Positions 47,319 through 59,639 of a stretch of 64,000 bases of DNA are shown here, in pieces (the first letter of the stretch is position 1; each line of letters begins with the position of its first letter). Below the pieces are notes generated by a model that saw only the letters and a program-made list of their open reading frames with translations, did no database searches and was not told where the DNA came from. Origin of the DNA: Thinopyrum elongatum. Lineage: Eukaryota > Streptophyta > Magnoliopsida > Poales > Poaceae. The stretch spans positions 551,216,793 through 551,280,792 of the forward strand of contig CM022303.1 of NCBI GenBank assembly GCA_011799875.1, in the 5' to 3' direction. Both the position numbers and the translations under genes were made by a program.

Positions 47319-49503
47319 GAGGCATTGCCCCAACTGTCGCGAGTGTTTCTCTCTCAAAGAGTGGTAGGGCTCCAGAGGATGCTGCCCAGGGACCTGGTGG
47401 CAAGAGGTGTAGGACCAATCCCGTTGCTACTAGGAGGAGGTTTGCTGTTTATTTATTGTGTCATTCGTTCTTCTTTTCACACCCGTCTTTTCGTGGTACG
47501 TACGCCATGATTTTGTGTTCTCATACTCGGTTTTTTTGCATTTTTTGCTCTTTTTCCCCCTTGTTGTGTGCAGTGAGGCGACAGATGGTGGCCGATCAGT
47601 TAAACAGAAACAAGCAGCCACGCCATCCCGTCCTTCTACCCGGCTGAACAAGGGGGCACCCACTGCTGCTGCCACCACTTCCACTCGATCGTCTCCTCGC
47701 ACATCGACGTCCAATACCGGGTATCCTGTTGTGCTGGAAGACTTTAGGAAAACAAGCAGGAGGTGGGTTCTCCCCTTTTTTATAATTTTTTTGTGACCGA
47801 GCTATTTTCATTGTGTCGCAATACGGAAATACATTTTCTTTGAAATTTTCATGGCAATTGCAGCATGTTGAGCATGGCAAGTTATTCATAGTCTTAACAC
47901 TAAATTTGTTTGATGCATTATGCAATCATATTCAACCTTACTATACCCAACGTGGCAACTCTTGTCTGTCCCGCATGGCAACTGCTAACCTTGACACATG
48001 GCAACTCTTGTTTGTCCCACATGGCAACTGCTAAATTTCGCAAATGGCAACTCTTGTTTGTCCCGCATGGCAACTAGTAACTTCAACACATGGCAACTCT
48101 TGCTTGTCCCCCATGGCAACTGGTAGCTTTGACACATGGCAACCATTGTACAGCATGTGTGTCAATTCCTGCTTTGTTTTCAAATGGCAACTCTGACATA
48201 TCACACATGACATTTTAAGTTGACTGAAATGGCAATTACTTGTTCCTGCATCTCACCTTTTTCCCTTCACGTGTTATTTTTATTGGTTGTCTACTCGTTC
48301 GACATTTTTTGTAGGGTAAAGAAGACTACTTCGCGCTCGACAAATCACACTACTAAAGACCCACTTGAATGCATTCACTCGAAGCTGTCGACGTCCGCTA
48401 ATGCAGATATTCATGAGCCGCCAGTTAACAAATCTGCCGCTGCACCGTCCACTATTGCCGCTAGTTCTGATGCACGCAACCATCCATCTCCGTCGGTTGA
48501 AGTTGTGCATACTACAACCGCAAGCATTGGTACATCTGGTAGCGATGAGTCCGTATCTGCCAGGACTGCTGAGATAGTGCCTACCCTGGTGGCAATGAGA
48601 GATGTTGTTGTGACCCATGCCACCCGATCAGCAAGTGTTGAAGTGGACGCTCCCGAGTTCAACCTAAACAAGGAAGATTCCCGCTCATCTGATACGGATT
48701 CCAAGCGTGCGGCTAATGGCACTTATGTGGCCACGAAAGAAGGGGCTGCGACCACATTTCAGTATGAGAGGACATCCACACATGACTCTCACCGCATAGC
48801 AGCTACAGCGGCTGTTGGCGCATAGGCTGCTACTGCAACCGGTTTGCGAGCTGGCCTGCCACCTAGGCGTAGCCCCCACAAGAATCATGCACAGTCATCC
48901 AATGCATCGGAGGTACTTAAGAGCAGCAGAGGTGACTCCGGTTATGTGCCTGCTTCCACACTTTTCCCACCTTCTGCCAAAAGCAAAGCAGTCGAGAAGA
49001 TGGAAGTACGTAATACAACAGATGCAGGTGGTAAGCAGTGTACCACTGAAGGAGGTGGACATTCAGAGCAGACGGCGTCCTTTACTGCCGAGGAGAACCC
49101 CAGTTTAAATCTGCGTACTTCTAAGCTCCCTGTCAACATCGGTGTCCCGTACAGCCCAAACAAGAAGATAGGCAAGAAGGCTGCGATTGAAATCGTTGAT
49201 AGCATGCCTCGTCCTACTAATAAGCCTGATGATTGTGCAGCAGACAAGACTGACATGTTTGTTGATCTGTCACCTCTAGATTCTGCTAAACAGTTTGTTC
49301 GGAAACCGGCTGATCAGCAGGAGAGGCACCCATGACTTTCACCCCACCAAGTTGCAGCCTTGGGATTGATCGCAGTCAGGATGAACCAGTCATCGATCCT
49401 ATGCCTGTTGCTTTTGCTTTCCCGGCAGGCATGGTCCCGATGATGGCGCAACCCATGGCTGATGGAAGGAAGGCTGTGAAGTTGGCAGACCCAATAGTGC
49501 AAG
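47319..49503 (+). pseudogene. Ulp1-like MULE gene, rest of exon 6 and exons 7-8 (linker region)
   Basis: After the TSD copy, exon 6 resumes at 47324 and ends at 47439; exon 7 is 47574-47762 and exon 8 is 48315-49503. Borders are GT-AG and phases match. The product is a Ser/Thr/Ala-rich, probably disordered linker (ATPSRPSTRLNKGAPTAAAT; SAAAPSTIAASS). Damage: an in-frame TAG at 48823-48825, and a frameshift near 49320-49335, after which the frame continues as SQDEPVIDPMPVAFAFPAGM to the donor at 49504. These lesions cut off the protease domain, so the gene is dead unless reinitiated. Confidence 0.75.
47852..48240 (+). repeat. 23-bp TGGCAA repeat array in intron 7 (nine units in exact phase)
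   Basis: Cores at 47852 and 47875, then 47953, 47976, 47999, 48022, 48045, 48068, 48091, 48114 and 48137, each exactly 23 bp after the last. Units alternate in sequence, so a 46-bp higher-order period is also visible (GGCAACTCTTG versus GGCAACTGCTA types). Confidence 0.95.
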
Positions 49504-50032
49504 GTAAACTCTTTTTGTTTCTCATTTGTTCTATATATTTTCTGATCTTGCATCGCAAGTTTGGTTTGAATTGTGATGGCAAATCTTATGTGATGTACAT
49601 GGACTTTTCAGTTGAGATTTCATGGCAACTTCTACATTTTTTGTTTTTTTACTTTTATTTTTGCATGCCTGAACCTCGAATGTCATGGTATTTGTTGTTG
49701 ACGCAACCCTTGCTGCTTGCACAGTATGTAGATGGCATTTGCAGTTGACCTAACTTGGCAGTTGCTGTTCATATAACATGGCAACTGATATTATTCTGAC
49801 ATGGCAACTGTTGTTTATATTGGCACGGCCAAAACACTTTCGATCACACATGTTTTCTGTAGTTGTTGTCACATGGCAACTGTAGTGCATTGCACATGGC
49901 AAACTTCATTTCGAATTGACATTTGAAATCAACATTTTCCTCTCAGCATGACAATTCACAGTTTGAACTTTTGCACAATAACTTGTTGTGTCCAATTTCT
50001 TATTCCCGTGTTCTTTTCTTTCAATAACCCCT
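49504..50032 (+). repeat. Intron 8 with TGGCAA repeat array
   Basis: Donor GTAAAC at 49504. Cores at about 49621, 49756, 49779 and 49802 (23-bp steps for the last three), with looser copies to 49950. The acceptor is ambiguous: phase does not match cleanly at the candidate AGs near 50030. Confidence 0.75.
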
Positions 50033-51671
50033 GAGGAGATTTCGCCGTCCCTTGATGAAGCTTACCATAGGATTGAGCAGGACGCCTTAAACAGGAGGTC
50101 ACCGCGCAATCAGGGCCAATCAAGTTCTGACGCTCCTGCTGCACTAGTATCTGAAGATATTGTCAGTAGTGCAACCCCTGGTTCTGTGAGGCAGACGAGG
50201 GTAGTTCACCCACCATCAGTGGATGACTTTGAGCCTGATATTAGGGCTACAAAGGAGCAGTCCCTTCTCTATGATATTGTCAAGCATTTCGGAAATGCGA
50301 GGTCGAACTGCAAACACATGAAGAACCCGAGAGAGTAATGTCCACACCACACAACCCCTTGCTTTTCACGATATTGTCCTTTTTGCCATGTTTTGTTTAT
50401 TTTATTTAGTTTTTTAGTAGATATGATTCGTTCATGTTATATCATTTTCATACAGCTCATGTTTGTACAGAACCAAAATCATACAATGTGATGCGACGTA
50501 TGTTGACCTGGGTGATCTAGCCGAGTCTGTGAGGCCTACTGGTAAAATGTCGCAGAATGTAGTTGCGTGTGGGATTGACTACATCAACAAGCATGTGGAC
50601 ATTTGTGCCGACAAGACGATCAGGTCCTACAGCGTGACCAGCAAAATATGGAGTGGTGACTTCCACCATGCCATCCCGAGGAAACATTTTGTCGCGCATG
50701 GTGATTTCAAGCTCACACTAAAAAAATTTGTGAGTGTTTCTTCTTGTTCCAGATGTTTATTTTTTCCATGCTATGTTTGTGCATAGTTATATTCCATTTG
50801 TGGGTTAGCTACTTTCATGGCAACCATTCCCATGGCAAGGAAGTGTCAACCTTACTGAAACTCATGTGGCAACTTAACTGAAAATGTGGTGGCAACTTTA
50901 TTGAAACATGTATGGCAACTTTTGACAATTACACATGGCAACTGAACTCTTCTTTCTTCATGTGTCCACTCGGCCATTTGATGCCTGCTTCATATATCCA
51001 TTCTTTTAAATGGCAATATTAGTGCATATCATATGGCAACTACATCCATCTGTTTTGATGTCAAATCTTTTTTTCTCCTTTTTACTTGCAGATCATGTTC
51101 CCCATGTTCCAGCTGCCTGCACCAGATAACCCAGTTGGCAAGTGTGGTCACCACTACGCCATTTGCCTTGACCTGAAGAACCAATGTTTTGAGGTGCTCG
51201 ATTCAATCCTTTCAGGAGATGACGACGGCCTTACCACTCATGTTGAATTCTTTATCGACAACCTGAAAGAGACGTGGAACCGTCACTACGGAAACTCGAA
51301 GGTCAAGATCAGTCATTTTCCAATCGAGTACGTCACGACTGCCAAGCAAGGAAACGGGTAATGACCATCTTTTCCTGTGTTTTCTACCTCATTTTTGACT
51401 TTTTCCAGTTTTTCCTCAAAGTTTATTATGTTTCTGTTGGCATGTGTTCACCTGGTTTTTTCGTTCTAGGCATGACTGTGGCTTCTACATGTTGGAATAC
51501 CTTGCAAAGTGGGAAGGTCGACGGGTTCCTGTGATCACAAATGCAATAGTGGTCGAGCTCCGTAAAATCTTTACATGGAACTGATTGATGAATGAAGATT
51601 TCAACAAGCGGGCTTCAGCACGAGAATTCATCGAGGGAGTTGTCAAAACCACGAACAAGAAGTACAAGTGA
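50033..51671 (+). pseudogene. Ulp1-like MULE gene, C-terminal exons with C48 protease domain
   Basis: Exons about 50033-50334, 50456-50729, 51092-51357 and 51470-51671. The last two carry a Ulp1/SENP-type cysteine protease fold: catalytic His in GHHYAICLDL (second His at 51152-51154), Asp in EVLDSI (51200-51202), Gln in AKQGNG (51347-51349) and Cys in HDCGFYML (51477-51479), in the canonical H-D-Q-C order. Ulp1 enzymes remove SUMO or process its precursor; the substrate of transposon-borne versions is unknown. A TGA at 51582-51584 truncates the end, since similar coding continues to TGA 51669-51671. All four active-site residues survive. Confidence 0.88.
50818..51066 (+). repeat. 23-bp TGGCAA repeat array in the intron between protease exons
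   Basis: Cores at 50844 (TGTCAA), 50867, 50890, 50913 and 50936 in exact 23-bp steps, then 51011 and 51034. Confidence 0.9.
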
Positions 51672-52794
51672 TCATGTGGTGCTCAATACACATGCCTACC
51701 TTACATTCTGTGGCTGATGAATGTAAGGTATCATCTCGCTCTTCGAAACCATGTCCGTGTGCTAGGTTATGTCTTTTTTCACCGTAGCTGTAGGCTATAG
51801 TGATGGCTTGTATGTGCCGTCTAGGCTTGTAATATAAGTGTGGAACTGAATCTGTTAGGTGTGACAACAACTACTTTTATGTTCATTATTATGTGTTGTG
51901 AATGTGCGTATGAATGGGCAGTTTGTGTGCTTTGTCTGAAATGTGGTTTGAAATTCTGCTGTCATATGTTTGATTTTTGTCTTATGGTTTTTTTGAGGGA
52001 CGTGGCAGATGGTTCGAAACTCTTTGAAATAATTTGTGTTCATTCGTCATCTTACTACATTCAGAATTTGTAAAACCACGGACGGCCCACTATGTCGAGT
52101 TATTTTGTACCAGGGAATTTATAGTTTGATATTATATCTATTTTTCATCGTGGAAATTTAGTCGCCCTAACATAGCGTTTATGATGCATGATACATGGCA
52201 AGTATAGTTGAACACGCAAGGCAACTACAACTACTTTTTTCATTTTTTTGGGAATTGCAATGCTAACCGTATTGGTTTTTTATGAACAATGTCCATGCGG
52301 CAACTGCAACAAGTGTTTTCTGAAACTTTTTCCAGTAAACTTACTGCCATCCACGTGCCCATTTTTTTTGTAGATGATCGTGCTACAAGCATACTAGTTC
52401 ATAGATTCGCATATGTGGCACCTCTCCCACGTCAATTTTAATACAACTTAGATGGCAGCTGTTTTTTCTCACGATTCGCCCGTGGTCAATTCAATTGTTC
52501 CCACATAGTGTGTAGACAATACTACATATGTGGCAACTATTTACTATCTCCAAAAATGCATGGAATGAAAACAGATAAGCTACCCGATGGCAGATTTAGT
52601 AGTAGCTACATGGCAGATTTAGTAGCAGCTACATGGCATATTTAGTAGCAACTACATGGCATATTTAGTAGCGGATACATGTCATTTTCTTCAATTTCTA
52701 TAATCCACCACCAGTTATGCTGGCATTTCTAACCCATCATCATCTCCGTTGCAAAATTGTCACCAACATCACAGTTAGAATCCCCCACAGTTGC
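51672..52794. repeat. Spacer between the convergent MULE genes, with TGGCA repeat array
   Basis: 1.1 kb with no gene. The first part looks like a 3' UTR. TGGCA-type motifs start near 52195. A clean run at 52588, 52611, 52634, 52657 and 52680 is exactly 23 bp apart, with units of the form ATGGCAGATTTAGTAG. Confidence 0.85.
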
Positions 52795-53527
52795 TTACGG
52801 ATTTCCAGTTCCTTTCCTTGGTTTCTTGTGCTTTGCTTGAATTTCCAACCCTGATTTGTATCTCACCTCTTTTGGACGCCCTTTTGTGATGGAACGTTGT
52901 GAGTTCCTGACCTGAGTTTGCGTGCTTGCTGTTCCAGACCCTACTTCCGAGTTTTCAGAGGACGGACCCGTGGATGAAGGCACACTTGAAGTGCGGGGGA
53001 ATCTGTGTAAGGCCTCTTCAGCCTTCCTCTTCTTGATCTCATCAAGCTCTCTTTTTAGGGCCTTCCCGTGCTTTTCTGCCACCCTTGCTGTCTCATCGCT
53101 CTTGCATGCTTCATCTATTAGTTCAGCATAGTTCTTGGTCAATACCACATGCCTCATGGAGTCCATGGTTGCCTCCGGTCTGTCATCATGTACAGCCAAA
53201 ACTGCATTTGATGTTTGTGGCCCCAACGCATCATCAGCGTCCCAAGTCCATCGCCGTCATATGAAATGGCGGGGCAAATGCGTGACCGCGTGCATCTCCA
53301 GTATTTTGAGTATGTGGCAGCACACAATCCTGTCCTGTTCGTATTTGCAGCATTCACAATAGTACTCACCTTCGTTTACCAAGGCCTTCACAAAGTAGTT
53401 TCTTCCCTTGTCCGGATCTTCAGGTTCTGAATCGGACATGCCCCTGAGAGTACACACCTTGAATGTACATTCGTCAACCTGATAAGCTGCGTACATGCTG
53501 GACAACTTTGTTTCTTCCTGGAATCTG
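52795..53527 (-). pseudogene. FAR1-type MULE transposase, last exon (SWIM zinc finger and C-terminus)
   Basis: On the minus strand, after the acceptor ATGCAG, the frame reads FQEETKLSSMYAAYQVDE, then a SWIM zinc finger YYCECCKYEQDRIVCCHILKIL (CxC...CxH, about 53300-53375), then LPRHFI and a tail rich in charged residues, ending TAA at 52797-52795. One in-frame TGA (53259-53257) interrupts it directly after LPRHFI. Plant FAR1/FHY3 proteins and MULE transposases share this FAR1-MULE-SWIM order. A shadow frame on the opposite strand can be ignored. Confidence 0.85.
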
Positions 53528-54236
53528 CATGTTTTGTGCTCGTTAAATTCTCATATTCTCTTTTAACCACTTTTGTTGAGGTAGGGCACAACATAGCAAG
53601 CGTATTAAAATCAACGATGGCAAAGAAATCATTTTTTGCACATTGCTTTGTTTTGATTGTTTCCACATGGAAACTATAGTTTATTTCACATGGCAGTTAA
53701 AGCGTGACGCGCACGGTAATCAATATGCTGTACAACATTTTCTTGTGCTATTTTGAAATTACCAGTATGTCAAAAGATGGCAACTACAGTGCATTCTATA
53801 TGGCAACTATAGTTTTTCTGGTAGGGCAACTGCATCATATTGTTCTCATGGCAAAATAGGTCATCTTACATGGGAAATAGTTTGCACTACACATGGCAAT
53901 TACACTACATCCCACGTGGCAACCACACCACATTCAAAATGACAACTACACTTTCTTTCACAACACACGGACAACTATTATTTGTTTTCCAACTACTCAA
54001 TTTTTTATTCCATTTTTCATCTTTTGCATTTATGTGTTCACTACAGGTGGCAGCTTCAAACCAGTACACATGGCAAACATATTTGATATTTTTGGTTTGC
54101 TTCCTTTTTGAAACAAGGCATGCAGCCTTGTTCTTTGTTTTCTCAAACAACATTTTTTGTTCTTTTTAATAATTTTCAATGTTGAATGCGTCGTGTCATA
54201 CATGGCAAATAAGACCGTACGATCATTCACTTACTA
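53528..54236 (-). repeat. Transposase intron with 23-bp TGGCAA repeat array
   Basis: Cores (on the + strand) at 53668 and 53691, then 53778, 53801, 53824, 53849, 53871, 53894, 53917 and 53940. Steps are 23 bp except 25 and 22 around 53849-53871. The core is in the same + orientation as in the Ulp1-like gene although the transposase is on the minus strand. Confidence 0.88.
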
Positions 54237-54479
54237 GTAAAATATCTTGTTGGTGTATATCTTGCTCATCTGCCTCTCCATCGGTAAACATGTTAGTAAT
54301 TTAGGATGCTTGAGTGCGGTGTTTGCTTCTTGTTGTAGCTCAGATCCCAGTATTTTCTGTTGCAAAGCTGAATATTGCTTGGCAAACTGCAGCAATGAGT
54401 TGCCAGGGCTCACGTAACGCTTCAAAACAGCATTGAACCCCTCGCTGTGTTGCGTAGTCTGCAGAAATGGATAGAAGCA
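54237..54479 (-). pseudogene. FAR1-type MULE transposase, middle exon, right half displaced by insertion
   Basis: Minus-strand frame with QTTQHSEGFNAVLKRYVSPG and LLQFAKQYSALQQKI, the segment after the MULE catalytic domain (TTQxSEGxNxxLK is characteristic). The exon is cut at AAGCA (54475-54479). Its upstream half resumes at 61212 in the same frame once the Gypsy element and one TSD are ignored. The intron donor near 54236 is close to a TAG, so the exact exon end is uncertain. Confidence 0.85.
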
Positions 54480-56048
54480 TGATACGTCTCCAACGTATCT
54501 ATAATTTTTTATTGTTCCATGCTATTATATTATCTGTTTTGGATGTTTTATATGCATTAATATGCTATTTTAAATTATTTTTGGGACTAACCTATTAACC
54601 TAGAGCCTAGTGCCAGTTCCTGTTTTTTCCCTGTTTTTGAGTTTCGCAGAAAAGGAATACCAAACGGAGTCCAAACAGAATAAAACTTTCGCGATGATCT
54701 TTCTTGGACCTAAATGAAACCAGAGGACTTGGAGTGCAAGTCAGAGAAGCCACGAGGCGGCCACAAGGACGGAGGGTGCGCCCCCACCCTTGTGGGCCCC
54801 TCGTGCGTCTCCTGACCTAATTCTTTCGCCTATATATACTCTTATATGCCCAAACCACCAGAGGCATCCATGAAAAGACTTTTCCACCGCCGCAACCTTT
54901 TGTACCCGTGAGATCCCATCTAGGGGCCTTTTCCGGCGTCCTGCTGGAGGGGGATTCGATCACGGAGGGCTTCTACATCAACACCATTGCCCTTCCGATG
55001 AAGCGTGAGTAGTTTACCTCAGACCTACGGGTCCATAGCTAGTAGCTAGATGGCTTCTTCTCTCTCTTTGATTCTCAATACCACGTTCTCCTCGATGTTC
55101 TTGGAGATCTATTCGATGTAATACTTTTTTTTTGGTGTGTTTGCCGAGATCCGATGAATTGTGGATTTATGATCAGCTTATCTATGAATATTATTTGAAT
55201 CTTCTCTGAATTCTTTTATGCACGATTTGATATCTTTGCAAGTCTCTTCGAACTATCGATTAGGTTTGGCCAACTAGATTGGTTTTTCTTGCAATGGGAG
55301 AAGTGCTTAGCTTTGGGTTCAATCTTGCGGTGTCCTTTCCCAGTGACAGTAGGGGCAGCAAGGCACGTATTGTATTGTTGCCATCGAGGATAAAAAGATG
55401 GGGTTTTCATCATATTGCTTGAGTTAATTCCTCAACATCATGTCATCTTTCTTAATGCGTTACTCTGTTCTTCATGAACTTAATACTCTAGATGCAGGCA
55501 GGAGTCGGTCGATGTGTGGAGTAATAGTAGTAGATGCTGAATCGTTTCGGTCTACTTGACACAGACGTGATGCCTATATTCATGATCATTGCTTTAGATA
55601 TCGTCATAATTTTGCGCTTTTCTATCAATTGCTCGGCAGTAATTTGTTCACCCACTGTATTATTTTCTATCTTGAGAGAAGCCTCTAGTGAAACCTATGG
55701 CCCCCGGGTCTATTTTCCATCATATTGCTTTCCGATCTACTATTTTGCAATCTTTTATTTTCAGATCTATAAACAAAAAAACCCAAAAATATTTACTTTA
55801 TCTTTTGTTTAGTTTTATCTATCTCTATCTGATCTCACTTTTGCAAATAACTGTGAAGGGATTGACAACCCCTTTATCGCGTTGGGTGCAAGTTGTTTGA
55901 TTGTTTGTGCAGGTATTCGGTGACTTGCGTGTTGTCTCCTACTGGATTGATACCTTGGTTCTCAAACATAAGGGAAATACTTACTCTACTTTGCTGCATC
56001 ACCCTTTCCTCTTCAAGGGGAAAACCAACGCAAGCTCAAGAAGTAGCA
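54480..56048 (+). repeat. 5' LTR of Gypsy element 2
   Basis: 1569 bp, starts TGATACGTCTCC with hairpin GATACG/CGTATC and ends GAAGTAGCA. Confidence 0.92.
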
Positions 56049-56059
56049 GGAAGAATTTC

Positions 56060-56077
56060 TGGCGCCGTTGCCGGGGA
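56060..56077 (+). other. Primer binding site (tRNA-Asp)
   Basis: TGGCGCCGTTGCCGGGGA, identical to the site in element 1, 11 bases from the LTR. Confidence 0.88.
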
Positions 56078-56273
56078 GATCTACACCAAGTCAAGACATA
56101 CCAAGTACCCATCATAAACTCTCATCTCCCGCATTACATTATTTGCCATTCGCCTCTTGTTTTCCTCTCCCCCACTTCTAAAACAATTTTCGAAAAGTTT
56201 GCCTTTTCTTCGCCTCTCTCTTTGCCTTTCCTCTCGCTGTTCTCGTGTTTGCTTATTCCATCTCTCTATCGTT

Positions 56274-56810
56274 ATGGCCGACTCAAAAGAGGCTAAAGGT
56301 TTCTTTCCGAATCTTAATGCTTTGGATAGCCCCTCTGTCCTTTCTAAGCTCATAAATAATGATGCTACGGAAAGGCTTACCGGGGTTGTTAAAGAAAATT
56401 TTGACAATTTGGATGAAGATGATCCTGGGATTTTTTGTTATTTGCTTGATGAATCTTTGAAAGATGCTTGGGATAGGTTATTAAGGATTCGAGCTAGCTA
56501 TGTGCCCCAATATCAGATTGAGATATACTTAAAGAGCTTTTATTTTGGTTTACCTCCTTATTTTAAGCAAGTTTTGGATTCTATATTTGAAAATGGCTTT
56601 CTTGGAGGGGATGCCATCGATACTTATGAGAAGATGAAAACCATATTTGGGCACCCCAAAGGAGAAAATGTTGAATCAACTACTCTTATGTGCTTTTATC
56701 AAAATGAAATAATCAAAGAGATGAAAGCTAGTTTAGATGCGAATTTTCGTAGTGTGCTTAATCTTTCTTCTACTATTAACAGCCATGTGCTTTACAAAAT
56801 AGAAAGATAA
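56274..56810 (+). CDS. Short gag-like protein of Gypsy element 2, intact frame
   Basis: 178 codons from ATG 56274 (MADSKEAKGFFPNLNALDS) to TAA 56808-56810 with no interruption. The centre (LKDAWDRLLRIRASYV, about 56455-56505, and LKSFYFGLPPYFKQVLDSIF, about 56530-56590) resembles the second lobe of Athila-type gag, where AW(D/E)R and FY.GL are conserved. It is much shorter than the 336-codon frame of element 1 and differs in sequence, although the flanking DNA of both elements is nearly the same. It lacks the Asn-rich tail. Likely a truncated or alternative gag; function unproven. Confidence 0.6.
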   Translation: MADSKEAKGFFPNLNALDSPSVLSKLINNDATERLTGVVKENFDNLDEDDPGIFCYLLDESLKDAWDRLLRIRASYVPQYQIEIYLKSFYFGLPPYFKQVLDSIFENGFLGGDAIDTYEKMKTIFGHPKGENVESTTLMCFYQNEIIKEMKASLDANFRSVLNLSSTINSHVLYKIER

Positions 56811-59639
56811 ATGCTATGGATAAGAAATTCTCCCTTTGCTTTCAAAATACCAAAGATGACAATACTTAGATCTATTCTTGTTATTATGCCTAGCTAAGTG
56901 CGTTAAACAATAGCGCTTGTTGGGAGGCAACCCAATTTGTATTTTGTTTTTGCTTTTTAGGTTCTGTTTTGCAATAAATAATTCATCTAGCCTCTGGTTA
57001 GATGTGGTTTTATGTTTTAATTAGTGTTTGTGCCAAGTAAGACCTTTGGGATAGCTTACGGTGATAGTTGATTTGATCTTGCTGAAAAACAGAAACTTTT
57101 GCGCCCAGGAAAATAATTTTTATAGTTCACAGAAGAGTGATTTTGAGTTGATTATTTTTTCAGAAGATTAATAAACAAATTTCTTAGGTCGTCCTAATTT
57201 TTCAGATTTTTTGGAGTTACAGAAGTATTCTAGATTTTCAGATTGCTACAGACTGTTCTGTTTTTGACAGATTCTGTTTTCTATGTGTTGTTTGCTTATT
57301 TTGATGAATCTATGGGTAATATCGGTGGGTATGAACCATGGAAAAGTTGGAATACAATAAATATTACACCAATTTAAATAAAGAATGAGTTCACTACAGT
57401 ACCAAAGTGGTGATTTATTTTCTTATACTAACGGAGCTTATGAGATTTTCTGTTGAGTTTTGTGTTGTCAAGTTTTCAAGTTTTGGGTAAGGATTTGATG
57501 GACTATGGAATAAGGAGTGGCAAGAGCCTAAGCTTGGGGATTACCAAGGCACCCCAAGGTAATATTCAAGGACAACCAAGAGCCTAAGCTTGGGTATGCC
57601 CCGGAAGGCATCCCCTCTTTCGTCTTCGTCTATCAGTAACTTTACTTGAGGCTATATTTTTATTCACCACATGATATGTGTTTTGCTTGGAGCGTCTTTT
57701 ATGATTTAAGTCTTTTCTTTTTAGTTTTCTACAATCATCCTTGCTGTACACACCTTTTGAGAGAGACACGCATGAATCGTGATTTATTAGAATACTCTTT
57801 GTGCTTCACTTATATCTTTTGAGCTAGGCAATTTTGCTCTAGTGCTTCACTTATATCTTTTTAGAGCACGGCGGTGGTTTTATTTTATAGAAATTGATGA
57901 ACACTCATGCTTCACTTATATTATTTTGAGAGTCTTTAAAACAGCATGGTAATTTGCTTTGGTTATAAATTTAGTCCTAATATGATAGGCATCCAAGAGG
58001 GATATAATAAAAACTTTCATACAAAGTGCATTGAATACTATGAGAAGTTTGATTCCTTATGATTGTTTTGAGATATGAAGATGGTGATATTAGAGTCATG
58101 CTAGTGAGTAGTTGTGAATTTGAGAAATACTTGTGTTAAGGTTTGTGAGTCCCGTAGCATGCACATATGGTGAACCGTTATGTAACGAAGTCGGAGCATG
58201 AGATATTTTTTGATTGTCATCCTTTGTGTGGAGGTCGGGATCGCTCGATGATTAACTCCTACCAACCCTTCCCCTAGGAGCATGCGTCTAGTACTTTGTT
58301 TCGATGACTAATAGATTTTTGCAATAAGTATGTGAGTTCTTTATGACTAATGTTGAGTCCATGGATTATACACACTCTCACCCTTCCACCTTTGCTAGCC
58401 TCTCTAGTGCTGCGCAATTTTTGCTGGTACCATAAACCCACCATATACCTTCCTCAAAACAGCCACCATACCTACCTATTATGGCATTTCCATAGCCATT
58501 CCGAGATATATTACCATGCAACTTTCCACCGTTCCATTTATTATGACACGCATCATCATTGTCATATTGCTTTGCATGATCATGTAGTTGACATCGTATT
58601 TGTGGCAAAGCCACCATTCATAATTCTTTCATACATGTCACTCTTGATTCATTGCACATCCCGGTAAACCGCCGGAGTCATTCATATAGAGTCATATTTT
58701 GTTCTAGTATCGAGTTGTAATTTTTGAGTTGTAAGTAAATAAAAGTATGATGATTTTCATTATTAGAGCATTGTCCCATGTGAGAAAAAAAAAGAAGGAA
58801 GAAAGAAAAAAAAGAGAAAGAAAAAAAAAAGAAGAAAGAAAAAATAAAGAAAGATGAAAAAAAAGAGGGAAAAAGAGAGAAGGGGCAATGTTACTATCCT
58901 TTTTCCATACTTGTGCTTCAAAGTAGCACCATGATCTTCATGATAGAGAGTCTCCTATGTTGTCACTTTCGTATACTAGTGGGACTTTTTCATTATAGAA
59001 CTTGGCTTGTATATTCCAACGATGGGCTTCCTCAAATTTCCCTAGGTCTTCATGAGCAAGCAAGTTGGGTGCACACCCACTTAGTTTTCTTTTGAGCTTT
59101 CATAAACTTATAGCTCTAGTGCATCCGTTGCATGGCAATCCCTACTCACTCACATTGATATCTATTGATGGGCATCTCCATAGCCCGTTGATACGCCTAG
59201 TTGATGTGAGACTATCTCCCTCTTTTTGTCTTCTCCACAACCACCTTCTATTCCACCTATAGTGCTATATTGCGTGAAAGTTGAAAAAGTTTGAGAATAC
59301 TAAAGTATGAAACAATTGCTTGGCTAAAACCGGGGTTGTGCATGATTTGAGTATTTTGTGTGATGAAGATGGAGAACAGCCAGACTATATGATTTTGTAG
59401 GGATAAGCTTTCTTTGGCCATGTTATTTTGAGAAGACATAATTATCTTGTTAGTATGCTTGAAGTATTATTGTTTTTATGTCAATATTAAACTTTTGTTT
59501 TGAATCATACGGATCTGAACATTCATGCCACAATAAAGAAATTACATGGATAAATATTTTAGGTAGCACTCCACATCAAAAATTCTGTTTTTATCATTTA
59601 CCTACTCGAGGACGAGCAGGAATTAAGCTTGGGGATGCT
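56811..59639 (+). other. Non-coding 3' half of Gypsy element 2
   Basis: From about 56888 (GCCTAGCTAAG and GCGCTTGTTGGGAGGCAACC) it is colinear with 42920-45720 of element 1, with small indels. Includes the purine tract at 58783-58882 and ends AAGCTTGGGGATGCT before the LTR. No pol motif. Confidence 0.85.

Noticed and set aside
47953..48159. CRISPR-like array (regular repeat with spacers)
   Set aside because: The 23-bp step leaves no unique spacers of fixed size between identical repeats, and the context is plant nuclear DNA inside a MULE intron.
52922..53430. + strand frames at 52922-53131, 53135-53362 and 53215-53430
   Set aside because: They are opposite-strand shadows of the transposase C-terminal exon, which has the SWIM motif on the minus strand.
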